Source: Nitrosomonas sp. (GTDB taxonomy: Bacteria; Pseudomonadota; Gammaproteobacteria; Burkholderiales; Nitrosomonadaceae). Taken from it: a stretch of 37,561 nt of DNA. Shown piece after piece: positions 12,274-21,246 of this stretch. The translations under genes were made by a program, and so were the position numbers. Position 1 is the first letter of the stretch, and each line of letters opens with the position of its first letter. Below the pieces are notes generated by a model. It had not been told where the DNA came from, searched no databases, and was given only the letters and a program-made list of their open reading frames with translations. The stretch covers positions 1 to 37,561 of the forward strand of contig SSFW01000134.1 in assembly GCA_008015595.1 (NCBI GenBank), given 5' to 3'.

Positions 12274-13149
12274 ATGTCGATACTGATCAATCGTGACAGT
12301 CGAGTGATTACACAAGGCATTACCGGAAAAACCGGGCAGTTTCATACGCAGCTATGCCGTGAATATGCTAATGGACGTCAATGCTTTGTCGCTGGGGTAA
12401 ATCCTAAAAAGCCAGGCGAGCAGTTTGAAGGTATTCCTATTTTCGCTACGGTTAAAGAAGCAAAACAAGCAACTGGCGCTACGGTATCGGTGATTTATGT
12501 GCCACCTCCTTTTGCGGCTGCAGCCATTGATGAAGCCGTTGAGGCTGATTTAGATTTGGTGATCTGTATTACTGAAGGTATTCCGGTGCGTGATATGCTG
12601 AGAACCCGCTATAAAATGCAAGGGAAGAAAACCTTGCTCATCGGCCCGAATTGCCCAGGGATTATTACGCCGGATGAAATCAAGATTGGTATCATGCCGG
12701 GCTATATTCATAAAAAGGGGCGAATCGGTGTTGTTTCCCGTTCGGGGACGCTAACGTATGAAGCAGTGGCCCAACTCATGGCTTTGGGTCTGGGTCAATC
12801 GACCTGTATTGGTATTGGGGGAGATCCCATCAATGGATTGAAGCATCTCGATGTATTGAAACTATTTAACGACGATGATGAAACGGATGCCGTGTTAATG
12901 GTTGGTGAAATCGGTGGTACTGATGAAGAGGATTGTGCACGCTGGGTCAAAGATCATATGAAGAAACCGGTGGTTGGTTTCATTGCCGGTGTGACAGCAC
13001 CGCCCGGTAAACGGATGGGGCATGCAGGTGCAATTATTGCAGGTGGTAAAGGCACAGCCCAAGAAAAGATCGAAGTGATGGAAGCCTGTGGTATTCGTGT
13101 TACCCGTAATCCTGCGGAGATGGGTAAATTGCTTAAATCTGTTTTATAG
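12274..13149 (+). CDS. sucD: Succinate-CoA ligase (ADP-forming) alpha subunit
   Basis: A 291-residue SucD with the N-terminal Rossmann CoA-binding domain ([12 protein letters not shown]) and the CoA/catalytic segment [10 protein letters not shown]. The active-site phospho-His is H250 in [10 protein letters not shown]. Together with SucC it forms succinyl-CoA synthetase. The Shine-Dalgarno AAAGGAG lies within the last codons of sucC, implying translational coupling. The stop is followed after 12 bp by a lipoprotein gene that may share the transcript. No broken motif is seen. Confidence 0.95.
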   Translation: MSILINRDSRVITQGITGKTGQFHTQLCREYANGRQCFVAGVNPKKPGEQFEGIPIFATVKEAKQATGATVSVIYVPPPFAAAAIDEAVEADLDLVICITEGIPVRDMLRTRYKMQGKKTLLIGPNCPGIITPDEIKIGIMPGYIHKKGRIGVVSRSGTLTYEAVAQLMALGLGQSTCIGIGGDPINGLKHLDVLKLFNDDDETDAVLMVGEIGGTDEEDCARWVKDHMKKPVVGFIAGVTAPPGKRMGHAGAIIAGGKGTAQEKIEVMEACGIRVTRNPAEMGKLLKSVL

Positions 13150-13161
13150 AGGAACCCGCAG

Positions 13162-13539
13162 ATGCAGTCTGTGCAAGTGTTTTGGAGTAGAAAGCCTTAC
13201 TTTCTATCAAGCATTCTACTGATAATCTTTTTGGCGAGCTGTGCAACTACGAATCAGTTACCTTTGCCACCGTCTAAGCCGGGCACCAAACCTTCATCAC
13301 CCGTTACCCAACCTAAACAGGCACCTCGCCCGGCAGGGCCATTGCCGCCAAGCACGCGACCGACTTATAACTTGAGTGGCTTCCCCCCAGCAACTAAGGA
13401 AGGCTACATCGATGGTTGTGAAACAGCAAAAAAAACACGCTGGGGATACAAAGATGACGTGCGTTATAGCAATGATCTTCAATACCGGATGGGGTGGGAT
13501 GATGGCCATACCATTTGTGGCAATCAACCAACGAAATAG
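13162..13539 (+). CDS. Small Pro-rich lipoprotein of unknown function
   Basis: A 125-residue exported protein. A basic N-terminus and hydrophobic stretch lead to the lipobox LASC with Cys27 as the predicted lipidated residue. A Pro/Lys/Ser-rich linker (about residues 33-70) follows, then a small C-terminal domain with GYIDGC and YRMGWDDGHTIC, where the two Cys may form a disulfide. This C-terminal pattern recurs in proteobacterial lipoproteins that lack an assigned role. GAGGAA precedes the ATG at 8 bp. It lies 12 bp after sucD and just before dacB, so it may belong with envelope functions rather than the TCA cycle. Confidence 0.8.
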   Translation: MQSVQVFWSRKPYFLSSILLIIFLASCATTNQLPLPPSKPGTKPSSPVTQPKQAPRPAGPLPPSTRPTYNLSGFPPATKEGYIDGCETAKKTRWGYKDDVRYSNDLQYRMGWDDGHTICGNQPTK

Positions 13540-13561
13540 TAGACCGGGTATTGCAATCGTG

Positions 13562-15048
13562 ATGACTATGCTAAGCGATAAGCGTATCAACGTGCGGCAC
13601 TCCATCAAATTGAACCTGCAAGCTTTCTTCCTCATTGGGATACTAAGCTTGTTGTCGTTATCGCTGTCAGCTTCAGAATTGCCAGAATCAGTGCGGCATG
13701 CGTTGAAAACTGCTGGGATCCCGGAAACAGCGGTTGGGGTTTATGTAAAAGAAGTAACTGCAAAGCAGCCAATGCTCACAATGAATCCGACGCAAGCATT
13801 GAATCCGGCGTCTGTGATGAAATTGGTAACGACCTATGCTGGCCTTGAGTTGCTTGGCCCAGCTTTTAATTGGAAAACCGAGTTTTATGCACTGGGTCCG
13901 ATTGAAGGCGGTGTTCTGAAAGGGGATCTCGCGATCAAGGGTTATGGAGATCCACAGCTTAATTTGGAAAATTTCTGGTTGTTGGTGCGTAAATTGCGCC
14001 AAACAGGTTTAAAGGAAATAACCGGAAACCTAATCCTCGACAATAGCTATTACCAGTTCTCGATGGGCGATCCCGGTGCATTTGATGGCAGCCCGTTAAA
14101 AACTTATAACGTATTTCTGAAGCACTATTGGTCAATTATCGTACTACTGCTTTTCATATTACGCCTGACTCCGATCGCAATAGCGTACGCATTGTGACTG
14201 ACCCCATCTCGGAATTACTCGATTTACAGAATAATTTGAAACTGACGCGTGGCCATTGCGGGGATTGGCGTAACCAAATGCGCGTCGATATTCGTAAACC
14301 AGAGGGAAATGGGGGGCGTGTTACCGCTACGCTGAGCGGTAATTATTCAATTCAGTGTGGCGCGAATATTTATTATATGAGTTTGCATGATAGTGCGGCG
14401 TATATCCACGATTTTTTCAAGAAACTGTGGATCCAGCAGGGAGGGGTTTTTAAAGGTTCGGTGCAGCAAGGGATCGTACCTAAAAACATATCACCACTCA
14501 CGGTCTATCAATCACCCCCATTGGCTGAAATTATTCGTGGTATCAATAAATTCAGCAATAATGTTGCAGCAAGACAACTTTATTTAGCGCTCGGACAATC
14601 ACTTGGGCAATCCGGTAATACCGAATTCGTATCACTGGATCAATCAAACATTGCGCTCAGACAATGGCTTTTTTCCAAGCGCCTTAGTTTTCCTGAATTG
14701 GTAGTGGAAAATGGTTCTGGGTTGTCACGCCGAGAACGTATTAGTGCCTACCATATGGGAGAACTATTGGTGGCAGCATTTCATAGTCCGGTAATGCCTG
14801 AGTTTATGGCATCACTCGCGATATCATCCGTGGATGGGACGATGAGGAGCCGATTACGAGGTTCATTGGTAGCAGGCAAAGCACATATGAAAACCGGTAC
14901 CTTGAATGATGTATCAGCGGTTGCGGGGTATGTACTCGATCATAAAGATCGTCGATCCGTTGTAGTATTCCTTGTCAATCATCCCAATGCCAGTAACGCA
15001 CGATCCGCGATGGATGCGCTAATCCGATGGGTATATGAAAAACCTTAA
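13562..15048 (+). pseudogene. dacB: D-alanyl-D-alanine carboxypeptidase/endopeptidase (PBP4 family), single frameshift
   Basis: Two overlapping frames together make a complete DacB/PBP4 (peptidase S13). The first part begins at ATG 13562 (or ATG 13568) with a signal peptide (AFFLIGILSLLSLSLSA). It includes the active-site SxxK (SVMK after NPA) and runs to KTYNV. The frame then goes out at about 14114-14117 and stops at 14197. The second frame continues the same homology without a gap (SEALLVNYRTTAFHI...), with the SNN motif (KFSNN) and KTG (MKTGTLND). Adding one base in the ATTTC run would restore one reading frame of about 495 residues. The product would trim peptidoglycan cross-links in the periplasm. 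All catalytic motifs survive, so this is either a very recent mutation or a sequencing/assembly error. Confidence 0.87.
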
Positions 15049-15095
15049 TCGCTAAGGAATCGTATATCGAAACCTATTATTAGTGGAGTAACTGC

Positions 15096-16106
15096 ATGCG
15101 AATTATTTCCTTTCATAACGTAATCTACGGTTTGTTGGTGGGGAGTGTACTGGTTATTGCTAACCCCGTATCGGCTACAAAAATGGCGGGCACCTTTGTG
15201 AGCCAACAAACCTGTCCTGCCTATGTTTCTAAAAAGAAACTGACCAATCCTGATGAAAGCCAGTTAACCGTAGCTGGTAAATATACGATTATCGAAGCTA
15301 ATCAAAAAAATGATCCAAGTTGGTACCGGGTAATCGTACCAAATGCTCGTCCTAAAGAACGTTGGATCAAAGCAGAATGTGGCATTGTTAATCAGGAAGG
15401 AAATGGAACGGGTGGAGGAAGTGCTCCAAATCAATGTAGCACGGCAGGGCATGCAGATAGCTACGTGCTCGCATTATCTTGGCAGCCAGCATTTTGTGAA
15501 ATCAAATCGAACAAACCCGAATGTAGTATTACCGATCCTAATGTATATCAAGCCCGCCACTTTACCCTGCATGGTCTTTGGCCGAATCAACGGCAATGCG
15601 GCATTGATTATGGCTTTTGTGGAAACGTAAAGCAAAAGCAAGAAGATTTCTGCGATTATCCAGCAATTGACCTTGATGCTGAGACCCGTAACAACTTGGC
15701 CGAAGTCATGCCAAGTGTATCGGCCGGTTCATGCTTGGAACGCCATGAGTGGCATAAGCATGGGACTTGTCAGGCTAACTGGTCTGTGCAGCAATACTAT
15801 GGGCTTTCTGCTGACCTGGTCCGTCAGTTTAACGATTCAGGCATGGCTTATTTCATGAACCGGCGAATCGGTAAAGTGGTGCGTACCGAAGATTTCATGA
15901 ATCGGCTAGCGGCTGTACTCGGTGAAGCTACCCGTAACCGTATCAAACTCATTTGTAAGCAGGATATGTTGGTAGAAGTGCAGTTAATGCTCGCTGCTAG
16001 TTTAACTGCCAATCAGGATTTAGAGATATTGATTGCGGCAGCACCGGCACAAACAGGCACGGAATGTGGCGCTAGTTTCCGGGTCGATGCGATTGGGCAG
16101 AATTGA
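15096..16106 (+). CDS. Secreted ribonuclease T2 family protein with N-terminal SH3-like domain
   Basis: A 336-residue exported protein. A signal peptide (about residues 1-27, ending VSA-T) is followed by an SH3b-like domain (about 28-100, with YTIIEANQKNDPSWYRV and RWIKAECG). After a Gly/Ser linker comes an RNase T2 domain. Both T2 signatures are intact: HGLWPN with H159, and HEWHKHGTC with E218, K221 and H222. T2 enzymes cleave single-stranded RNA via a 2',3'-cyclic phosphate and act in the periplasm or outside the cell. The SH3b-like part may bind cell wall or substrate (inference). The ATG is preceded by AGTGGAG about 7 bp away. Confidence 0.9.
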   Translation: MRIISFHNVIYGLLVGSVLVIANPVSATKMAGTFVSQQTCPAYVSKKKLTNPDESQLTVAGKYTIIEANQKNDPSWYRVIVPNARPKERWIKAECGIVNQEGNGTGGGSAPNQCSTAGHADSYVLALSWQPAFCEIKSNKPECSITDPNVYQARHFTLHGLWPNQRQCGIDYGFCGNVKQKQEDFCDYPAIDLDAETRNNLAEVMPSVSAGSCLERHEWHKHGTCQANWSVQQYYGLSADLVRQFNDSGMAYFMNRRIGKVVRTEDFMNRLAAVLGEATRNRIKLICKQDMLVEVQLMLAASLTANQDLEILIAAAPAQTGTECGASFRVDAIGQN

Positions 16107-16184
16107 TAAGAAGAGATAATCAGTTCACAGTATTGTTAATGCAAATTTCAACGATCAGCTATCAGGATCAAGTTGAAGCAACAA

Positions 16185-16201
16185 ATCTGTTATAAACAGA
16201 T
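16185..16201. promoter_or_regulatory. 17-bp perfect palindrome upstream of the HEPN-like gene
   Basis: ATCTGTT and AACAGAT form exact 7-bp arms around ATA, about 75 bp before the start codon of the next gene. There is no U-tract after it, so an operator is as likely as a terminator for the RNase T2 gene. In addition AATCAG (16267-16272) and CTGATT (16281-16286) flank the ATG at 16277, which would place that start codon in the loop of a small hairpin. Confidence 0.35.
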
Positions 16202-16276
16202 GCGACTGATGTATTGACTCACTACTGATTAGTTTTTATTACCAATTCGGCCAGAAAATAATCCTTAATCAGATAA

Positions 16277-16993
16277 ATGACTGATTTAATAGCAAATCTT
16301 CGATCTAACTCTACCTTGAGAGTATCTCTTAAATATCGAACAGGATTGGCGCTACATCATCTGTTAGCAGCAGGTAGAAGTGCAGCGCGAGTAAAAACAA
16401 TTGAGGATGCGAATCGAGATCAACCTTATGGACCATTCTGGGATGAAATTCTACAGAATTCGATAGTTGTTGCTACTCTCACAGTAGCTTCATTGGAGGC
16501 ATACGCAAATGAGTTATGGTTTGATAACACCTTTCTAAAAAATAAATTAAGTAACGAAGCATGCCAAAAGATCTCCGAGTTAGTAGAAAAGAATGACATT
16601 CTCGGGAAGTTCGATCTGGTGTTGGCGATTAGTACCGGAAAAAAATTAAATTATGGTATAGAACCTGTTCAAAGTGTGAATGTACTCAATGCGCTTCGCA
16701 ATGCTTTAGTTCATTTTCGGCCTGAGTGGTCAGATGAACAGGATAAGCACAAGAAAGTTGCGGATAAACTCGCTGGTAAGTTTAAAGTCTCACCGTTTTT
16801 GGAGAAGAACGAGCCCATTTTTCCAAGAGCATGGGCATCAAAAGACTTTTCTAGATGGGCACTAAAAGTTACCGTAGACTTTCTTGATCACTTTTGTGCT
16901 GAAGCGAAAATGAAAAATCCATTTGAAAGTTTCTTGAGTCAGCTTGAGCAATTATCTGAGGGTGTGTTTTCAATTAAACCATCAAATAACTGA
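16277..16993 (+). CDS. HEPN-type protein with intact RNxxxH motif (putative RNase)
   Basis: A 238-residue mostly helical protein that I cannot assign to a named family. In the middle, NALRNALVHFRPEW contains R141-N142-x3-H146, matching the RNxxxH catalytic motif of HEPN ribonucleases found in toxins, abortive-infection systems and Cas13. An earlier helix (SLEAYANELWF) with polar residues is also reminiscent of HEPN four-helix bundles. There is no signal peptide, and no obvious antitoxin (MNT) gene is adjacent. It lies alone between RNase T2 and a tRNA-Asn gene, a context compatible with acquisition. No strong Shine-Dalgarno precedes ATG 16277. RNase function is inferred from the motif only; it could be a non-catalytic HEPN protein. 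Confidence 0.65.
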   Translation: MTDLIANLRSNSTLRVSLKYRTGLALHHLLAAGRSAARVKTIEDANRDQPYGPFWDEILQNSIVVATLTVASLEAYANELWFDNTFLKNKLSNEACQKISELVEKNDILGKFDLVLAISTGKKLNYGIEPVQSVNVLNALRNALVHFRPEWSDEQDKHKKVADKLAGKFKVSPFLEKNEPIFPRAWASKDFSRWALKVTVDFLDHFCAEAKMKNPFESFLSQLEQLSEGVFSIKPSNN

Positions 16994-17304
16994 ATCTATT
17001 TATACAATACAGGGCCAAGTCTTGCGTTATTATATAATCATAACTATCTACCCTTAACAATTTGATCATGCGATTACCAGGTTGACTGGATATTTTTAGA
17101 AAACCAGCAAGAACTATCTCGGTTTGTTACACAAGAAAATCCGGGCTTATAGAAAACCTAGAAGGATTAAAGACTAAATTGATGGAATTGATAAGAGAAG
17201 AATTTCAGATTTCTTACCACTTTGCGCTTTATAAAATTTCTTTTTAGCTGTAAACCCTAAGAAGAGGCTGAGATTCTTATCTGAATGTATCTTCATGATT
17301 TATG
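16994..17304. other. 311-bp gene-free, A+T-rich stretch
   Basis: Between the HEPN-like gene and the tRNA-Asn gene I see no supported protein gene, no clear terminator and no repeat. The sequence is A+T-rich (for example TTATTATATAATCATAAC near 17030). It could contain decayed material near the tRNA 3' end, but no attachment-site duplication is visible. Confidence 0.5.
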
Positions 17305-17380
17305 TGGCTCCCCGACCAGGGCTCGAACCTGGGACCTGCGGATTAACAGTCCGTCGCTCTACCGACTGAGCTATCAGGGA
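17305..17380 (-). tRNA. tRNA-Asn (anticodon GTT)
   Basis: On the minus strand the 76-nt gene starts TCCCTGATAGCTCAG and folds as a full cloverleaf. The acceptor TCCCTGA pairs with TCGGGGA, with one T-G wobble. The D arm contains AGCTCAGTCGGTAGAGC. The anticodon loop CTGTTAA carries GTT (Asn), and the T-arm has GGTTCGAGCC. The discriminator is G and CCA is encoded in the DNA. Nothing is unusual in the structure. Confidence 0.97.
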
Positions 17381-17497
17381 ATGGAAGCGATGCTTATAGT
17401 AACGCTTTGATATTCATTGGTCAACTTCGTTGTGCGCTGTTCTTATCAGGAAACAGACTTTATCTAAATGTAAAATACATATTTTTTCGTGAATTGA

Positions 17498-17620
17498 ATG
17501 AGTTATATTCAAATCAAAGAAAAAAGAGGAGTGATCAAATTATTTTGGGAAGGATATGTCGCTTCGGGATATGATCACCTAGTTATTAGCTTGTCTGCTG
17601 AAGCAAAGGCTAAATTTTGA
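17498..17620 (+). CDS. Possible 40-residue small protein upstream of rlmI
   Basis: ATG 17498 opens a 40-codon frame ending in TGA 17618-17620, 9 bp before the rlmI start, beginning MSYIQIKEKRGVIKLFWEGY. There is no clear Shine-Dalgarno ahead of the ATG. A purine-rich AAAAAGAGGA lies inside it before GTG 17531, which could start a shorter 29-residue form. I do not recognise the sequence. It may be a leader peptide, a gene remnant, or chance. Confidence 0.2.
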   Translation: MSYIQIKEKRGVIKLFWEGYVASGYDHLVISLSAEAKAKF

Positions 17621-17629
17621 AGAGACTGC

Positions 17630-18832
17630 ATGAGAAACAATAAAACTAAAAAAGTATTCCTTAAAGCAGGAAAAGAGAAATCATTATTACGTCGCCACCT
17701 TTGGGTTTTTTCGGGTGCAGTTAACCGTACGGAAAATTCACCAACATTGGGTGATACCGTGCATATTTTTTCTGCACAAGGGGAATTTCTAGCGCAGGCT
17801 GCTTATCATCCGCAGGCACAAATTGCCGCTCGGGTTTGGTCTTGGGAGCAAGAATTATCAATCGATGCTGATTTTATTCATCAAAGAATTGCTCAAGCCG
17901 TTGCTTTCCGCCGTCAAATGGGTTTTGCTAAACTAAGTACAGGGATGCGCATCATTCATGGTGAATCTGATGGGTTGCCTGGGCTTGTGGTTGATCAGTA
18001 TGATCGGGTGGTAGTTATGCAAATCAGCAGCGTTGGTATCGAACGCTGGCGGGAGGCCTGTATTAAAAGCTTGCGGGACGAACTTGATCCTATTTGTATT
18101 TATGAGCGTTCAGATACTGAAGTGCGGGTACTTGAGTCGTTGCCTGAACGATGTGGTGTTGTATTCGGTGATTTACCAGCTAACATAACCATTAAAGAGC
18201 ATGGTTTGTCTTTTCAGATTGATGTCAGTAGTGGGCAAAAAACGGGGTTTTATTTAGATCAGCGCGATAACCGTGCCTTAGTTGGTGCACTAGCGGCAGA
18301 TAAAGATGTGCTCAATTGCTTCTGTTACAGCGGGGGATTCACAGTTTATGCAAAGCAAGCGGGTGCACGCTCAGTGCTTTCGATCGATGCCTCGCAGTCG
18401 GCGCTGATGCTCGCGATGCAAAATGTTGCGCTCAATGGATTTGCGACCGATGAGAGTGAATGGGTTTGTGCAGATGTTTTTCAAGCGTTACGAAAATTAA
18501 GAGATCAAAAGCGTAGCTTTGACTTAATTATTTTAGACCCCCCAAAATTTGCTCCTACAGCAAGTTTTGCCGAAAAAGCAGCGCGTGGGTATAAAGATAT
18601 TAACTTGTTGGGGTTCAAATTGCTTAGACCAGGTGGAATCTTAGCAAGTTATTCATGCTCCAGTGGCATCAGTAGTGATTTATTTCAAAAAATCATCGCA
18701 GGAGCAGCCCTAGATGCAGGAGTTGAAGCGCATATCATTGCTTACCAGAATGCAGCAGCTGATCATCCGGTATTGCTTAGTTTTCCTGAGGGGGCTTATC
18801 TCAAAGGCTTAATTTTAAAAAAGAGACTATAA
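17630..18832 (+). CDS. rlmI: Class I SAM-dependent 23S rRNA (cytosine) methyltransferase, RlmI family
   Basis: A 400-residue protein with an N-terminal PUA domain (about 8-80), a central domain with HGESDGLPGLVVDQYD, and a C-terminal Rossmann methyltransferase. SAM-binding LNCFCYSGGFTVYA and the target-base motif LILDPPKF are intact, and SYSCSSGIS carries the Cys near the C-terminus. RlmI methylates a cytosine C5 (m5C1962 in E. coli 23S rRNA). The length fits the family (about 396). ATG 17630 is preceded by AAGAGA; no other start fits better. Confidence 0.9.
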   Translation: MRNNKTKKVFLKAGKEKSLLRRHLWVFSGAVNRTENSPTLGDTVHIFSAQGEFLAQAAYHPQAQIAARVWSWEQELSIDADFIHQRIAQAVAFRRQMGFAKLSTGMRIIHGESDGLPGLVVDQYDRVVVMQISSVGIERWREACIKSLRDELDPICIYERSDTEVRVLESLPERCGVVFGDLPANITIKEHGLSFQIDVSSGQKTGFYLDQRDNRALVGALAADKDVLNCFCYSGGFTVYAKQAGARSVLSIDASQSALMLAMQNVALNGFATDESEWVCADVFQALRKLRDQKRSFDLIILDPPKFAPTASFAEKAARGYKDINLLGFKLLRPGGILASYSCSSGISSDLFQKIIAGAALDAGVEAHIIAYQNAAADHPVLLSFPEGAYLKGLILKKRL

Positions 18833-18932
18833 ATACGTTTTGATCGTAGCGTAGGAGGGTAGAAGTCCGCTTCGATTTTCTGATAGAATTATACGTTCTG
18901 ATATTAAAAAGTGCCTTGCAAGGAATTTCATC

Positions 18933-19256
18933 ATGACTTATGTAGTAACTGAAAGTTGTATTAAATGTAAATATACGGATTGCGTGGATGTATGCCCGGT
19001 TGACTGTTTTCGTGAAGGACCTAATTTTTTAGTAATCGATCCAGATGAGTGTATTGATTGCACGCTTTGTGTCGCGGAATGTCCTGTTGAAGCGATTTAT
19101 GCTGAAGATGATGTGCCCGATAATCAGCGCGATTTCATTGCGTTAAATGGCGAATTATCTAAGTTGTGGAAACCGATCATCGAGAAAAAAGATGCGCTAG
19201 CTGATGCGGATGATTGGGCAAAAGTGACCGATAAAGCCGATCATTTAGAGCGTTAA
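18933..19256 (+). CDS. fdxA: 7Fe/8Fe-type ferredoxin FdxA
   Basis: A 107-residue ferredoxin with the FdxA layout. N-terminal cysteines in [18 protein letters not shown] are followed by [16 protein letters not shown], consistent with one [3Fe-4S] and one [4Fe-4S] cluster (Azotobacter FdI type). An acidic C-terminal extension (about 60-107) is typical of this family and lacks further Cys. It is a soluble low-potential electron carrier; its partner cannot be told from the context. AAGGAA lies about 8 bp before the ATG. Confidence 0.95.
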   Translation: MTYVVTESCIKCKYTDCVDVCPVDCFREGPNFLVIDPDECIDCTLCVAECPVEAIYAEDDVPDNQRDFIALNGELSKLWKPIIEKKDALADADDWAKVTDKADHLER

Positions 19257-19320
19257 GATTATTTTTAAATTAATTTTACGTAAAGAATTGTCAATTACTG
19301 GTAGGTAACCAGTTTCTATT

Positions 19321-19367
19321 ATGAATCAATTACTACCGATGTTTTAAGATTGTAGTAATTGATTCAT
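19321..19367. terminator. Perfect 16-bp stem-loop between fdxA and the transglutaminase-like gene
   Basis: ATGAATCAATTACTAC (19321-19336) is exactly complementary to 19352-19367, with a 15-nt loop. It sits between convergent genes and is the expected place for a bidirectional terminator, yet no U-tract follows directly on either strand. A second small hairpin (ACTGGT/ACCAGT, 19297-19313, followed by TTCTATT) lies nearer to fdxA and may be its actual terminator. Confidence 0.5.
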
Positions 19368-19385
19368 GCAATATAGCGTTTCTTT

Positions 19386-20483
19386 TTAGAATTTACCGCC
19401 GGTACCCACTAATAAGGCTGAAGTGATTTTATAGCTAAATTCATTGGAATTGAGGCTATCAATGGTTTCACCATCAATCAAAGCATGTGGATAAACAAAA
19501 AATGGCAGTTTAGTGGTAAGTTTTCCGTGACTTAGATTTACATCTTCTCCATCATTCAGTGCGATCCAATTCATTTCCCAGGAACCAAATAATCTATCTT
19601 TAAGTGCTGCGATTTTTTCGGGTTGCTCAGCAAGGTTTTCTAATGCGATGACTTCACATACTTCTGCAGGATCGACTGGAATCCATCCAAGCTCTGCGAG
19701 AAAGAATTCGGCACGGCAGTGCTGGGCAGTTGTAATATCGCCTAATTTTCCTAAATCATGATGAATGGCAGACTCATCAATCCGTAAGCCAAATTGCTGA
19801 CGCGTTGGAATACCCGCTGCTCGCGCTAGCGCTACAAACAACGCGCTGATATCAGCACTCTTACCAAGCATAGGGTCGTTTGTAGTGATTTGTTTGATAT
19901 CGCCTTTTCCTACCCCGCGGATATTTTTATCAAATTGTGAGTGATCAATGACCCAATCGTAAATTGCTCTCGCTTTATTGAGTGGCGAGCGAATTTCTTC
20001 TTTCTTGGTGATCGAGTCGGCTAGTTTACGAATGGCTCCATCGATTGCGATGTGTTGGGTAGGTTGGAGGAAACGCTTGATATTCTCTGGGTAGCTACTT
20101 TTTGCAGACGGTGTATAGAATCGCAAATCAACTTTGCGATCGGCTGTTTTTACAATACTACTAACTGTCACGGTACGTTCGCTAAAACCTTGCCATTCAG
20201 CATGGAATACATGGGTATCAGTTTTGGGTAGTGTAAAAAATTTCCCAGCTTTAGTTGTACCATTCCAAACGCTTCCTTGTATTAATTGATGCGGGGTATC
20301 AACGCTGTCGGGGAGCGGTAACCAGAGATGGGCTTGCTTTCCTTGTGGCGGTAAGGTTATTTGATAGGTTAACCGATATCCACGCCATTTGTTTGGAACT
20401 AACGATTGCGCAAAAATGGTTGTACTCATGGGGAGTAGCGTAGCCCCCATACCCACCATTTTAATAAATTCTCTGCGCTTCAT
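19386..20483 (-). CDS. Exported transglutaminase-like protein with the catalytic Cys replaced by Ser
   Basis: A 365-residue transglutaminase-core superfamily protein. The N-terminus MKRREFIK followed by a hydrophobic segment and IFAQ suggests Tat or Sec export. The core shows the usual landmarks: ALFVALARAAGIPTR, QHCRAEFF with H255, and PVDPAEV with D271. The usual nucleophile motif of this subfamily reads GKCADI, but here it is GKSADI with Ser209 (codon AGT, one base from TGT). Thiol-peptidase or acyl-transfer activity is therefore doubtful. The protein may be a binding or scaffold relative, or use Ser. GGAGAT precedes the ATG. It is convergent with fdxA and divergent from the hydrolase gene. 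Confidence 0.87.
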   Translation of the reverse strand: MKRREFIKMVGMGATLLPMSTTIFAQSLVPNKWRGYRLTYQITLPPQGKQAHLWLPLPDSVDTPHQLIQGSVWNGTTKAGKFFTLPKTDTHVFHAEWQGFSERTVTVSSIVKTADRKVDLRFYTPSAKSSYPENIKRFLQPTQHIAIDGAIRKLADSITKKEEIRSPLNKARAIYDWVIDHSQFDKNIRGVGKGDIKQITTNDPMLGKSADISALFVALARAAGIPTRQQFGLRIDESAIHHDLGKLGDITTAQHCRAEFFLAELGWIPVDPAEVCEVIALENLAEQPEKIAALKDRLFGSWEMNWIALNDGEDVNLSHGKLTTKLPFFVYPHALIDGETIDSLNSNEFSYKITSALLVGTGGKF

Positions 20484-20565
20484 ACCTATCTCCTCTGTGT
20501 TAAGTTTAGTATAGAATTTTCAAATTTGAATTCTACTATTTTACCAGGGCGAGATCCTTCAATTC

Positions 20566-21246
20566 ATGTCTACTCACTTCTCAAATTCGCTAGCAACGAT
20601 CGAATTAACAACAGGCCCAAATCCGACCCACTCAATCATCTGGATGCATGGGCTTGGTGCTGATGGCAACGATTTCGTGCCCATTATTGAAGAGCTTGAT
20701 CTTCCTAAAACAATAGCTATCCGATTTATCTTTCCGCATGCGCCCAAGCAACCGGTCATGGTCAATGGTGGGTTTATCATGCGCGCCTGGTATGACATAC
20801 GCAGCGCTGATTTAGATCATGCTGAAGATGAGGTAGGGCTAAAACGATCTGAACAATTGATTATGCAACTGATTGAAAAAGAGAAATCACGCGGAGTTGC
20901 ATCGGAAAATATCGTTTTGGCGGGGTTCTCACAAGGGGGGGTAATGTCGCTTTTTGTGGGGTTGCGATATGCTGAGAAACTAGGTGGTGTGATGGTACTG
21001 TCCGGTTACTTGCCACTTGCCCATCAATTCGAGAGCGGCACCCATCTTGTTAATCACACTACACCGATATTTATCGGACATGGCCGAGAGGATATGATCG
21101 TACCGATGCAGCTTGCGAATAAAGCCAAGCAGCAACTAATTGTACAAGGCTATCTTGTGGAATGGCATGAGTACAACATGGCCCATTCAGTTTGCAACGA
21201 TGAACTCACGGATATCAGTAAATGGCTGCGGCGCGTTTTATTGTAG
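20566..21246 (+). CDS. Alpha/beta-hydrolase, carboxylesterase/lysophospholipase family
   Basis: A 226-residue cytosolic carboxylesterase of the PF02230 (phospholipase/carboxylesterase) family. The typical HGLGADGNDF oxyanion stretch is present, and nucleophile S122 is in GFSQGG. The acid is D176 in GREDMIVP and the base is H207 in MAHSV, so the triad is complete. Family members hydrolyse short acyl esters; the substrate is unknown here. It has no signal peptide. It starts about 82 bp from the divergent transglutaminase-like gene. Confidence 0.92.
   Translation: MSTHFSNSLATIELTTGPNPTHSIIWMHGLGADGNDFVPIIEELDLPKTIAIRFIFPHAPKQPVMVNGGFIMRAWYDIRSADLDHAEDEVGLKRSEQLIMQLIEKEKSRGVASENIVLAGFSQGGVMSLFVGLRYAEKLGGVMVLSGYLPLAHQFESGTHLVNHTTPIFIGHGREDMIVPMQLANKAKQQLIVQGYLVEWHEYNMAHSVCNDELTDISKWLRRVLL

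Noticed and set aside
11102-13149. Malate-CoA ligase (mtkAB) instead of succinyl-CoA synthetase
   Set aside because: Lengths fit both, but the sequence around the CoA and nucleotide sites reads like betaproteobacterial SucCD, and no serine-cycle genes are adjacent.
13376-13561. Extended N-terminus of dacB from GTG 13376
   Set aside because: It overlaps the lipoprotein gene in another frame, and the signal peptide follows directly after ATG 13562/13568.
17030-17380. Integrated element with attachment site at tRNA-Asn
   Set aside because: I searched by eye for a second copy of the tRNA 3' end nearby and found none; no integrase gene is in the window.
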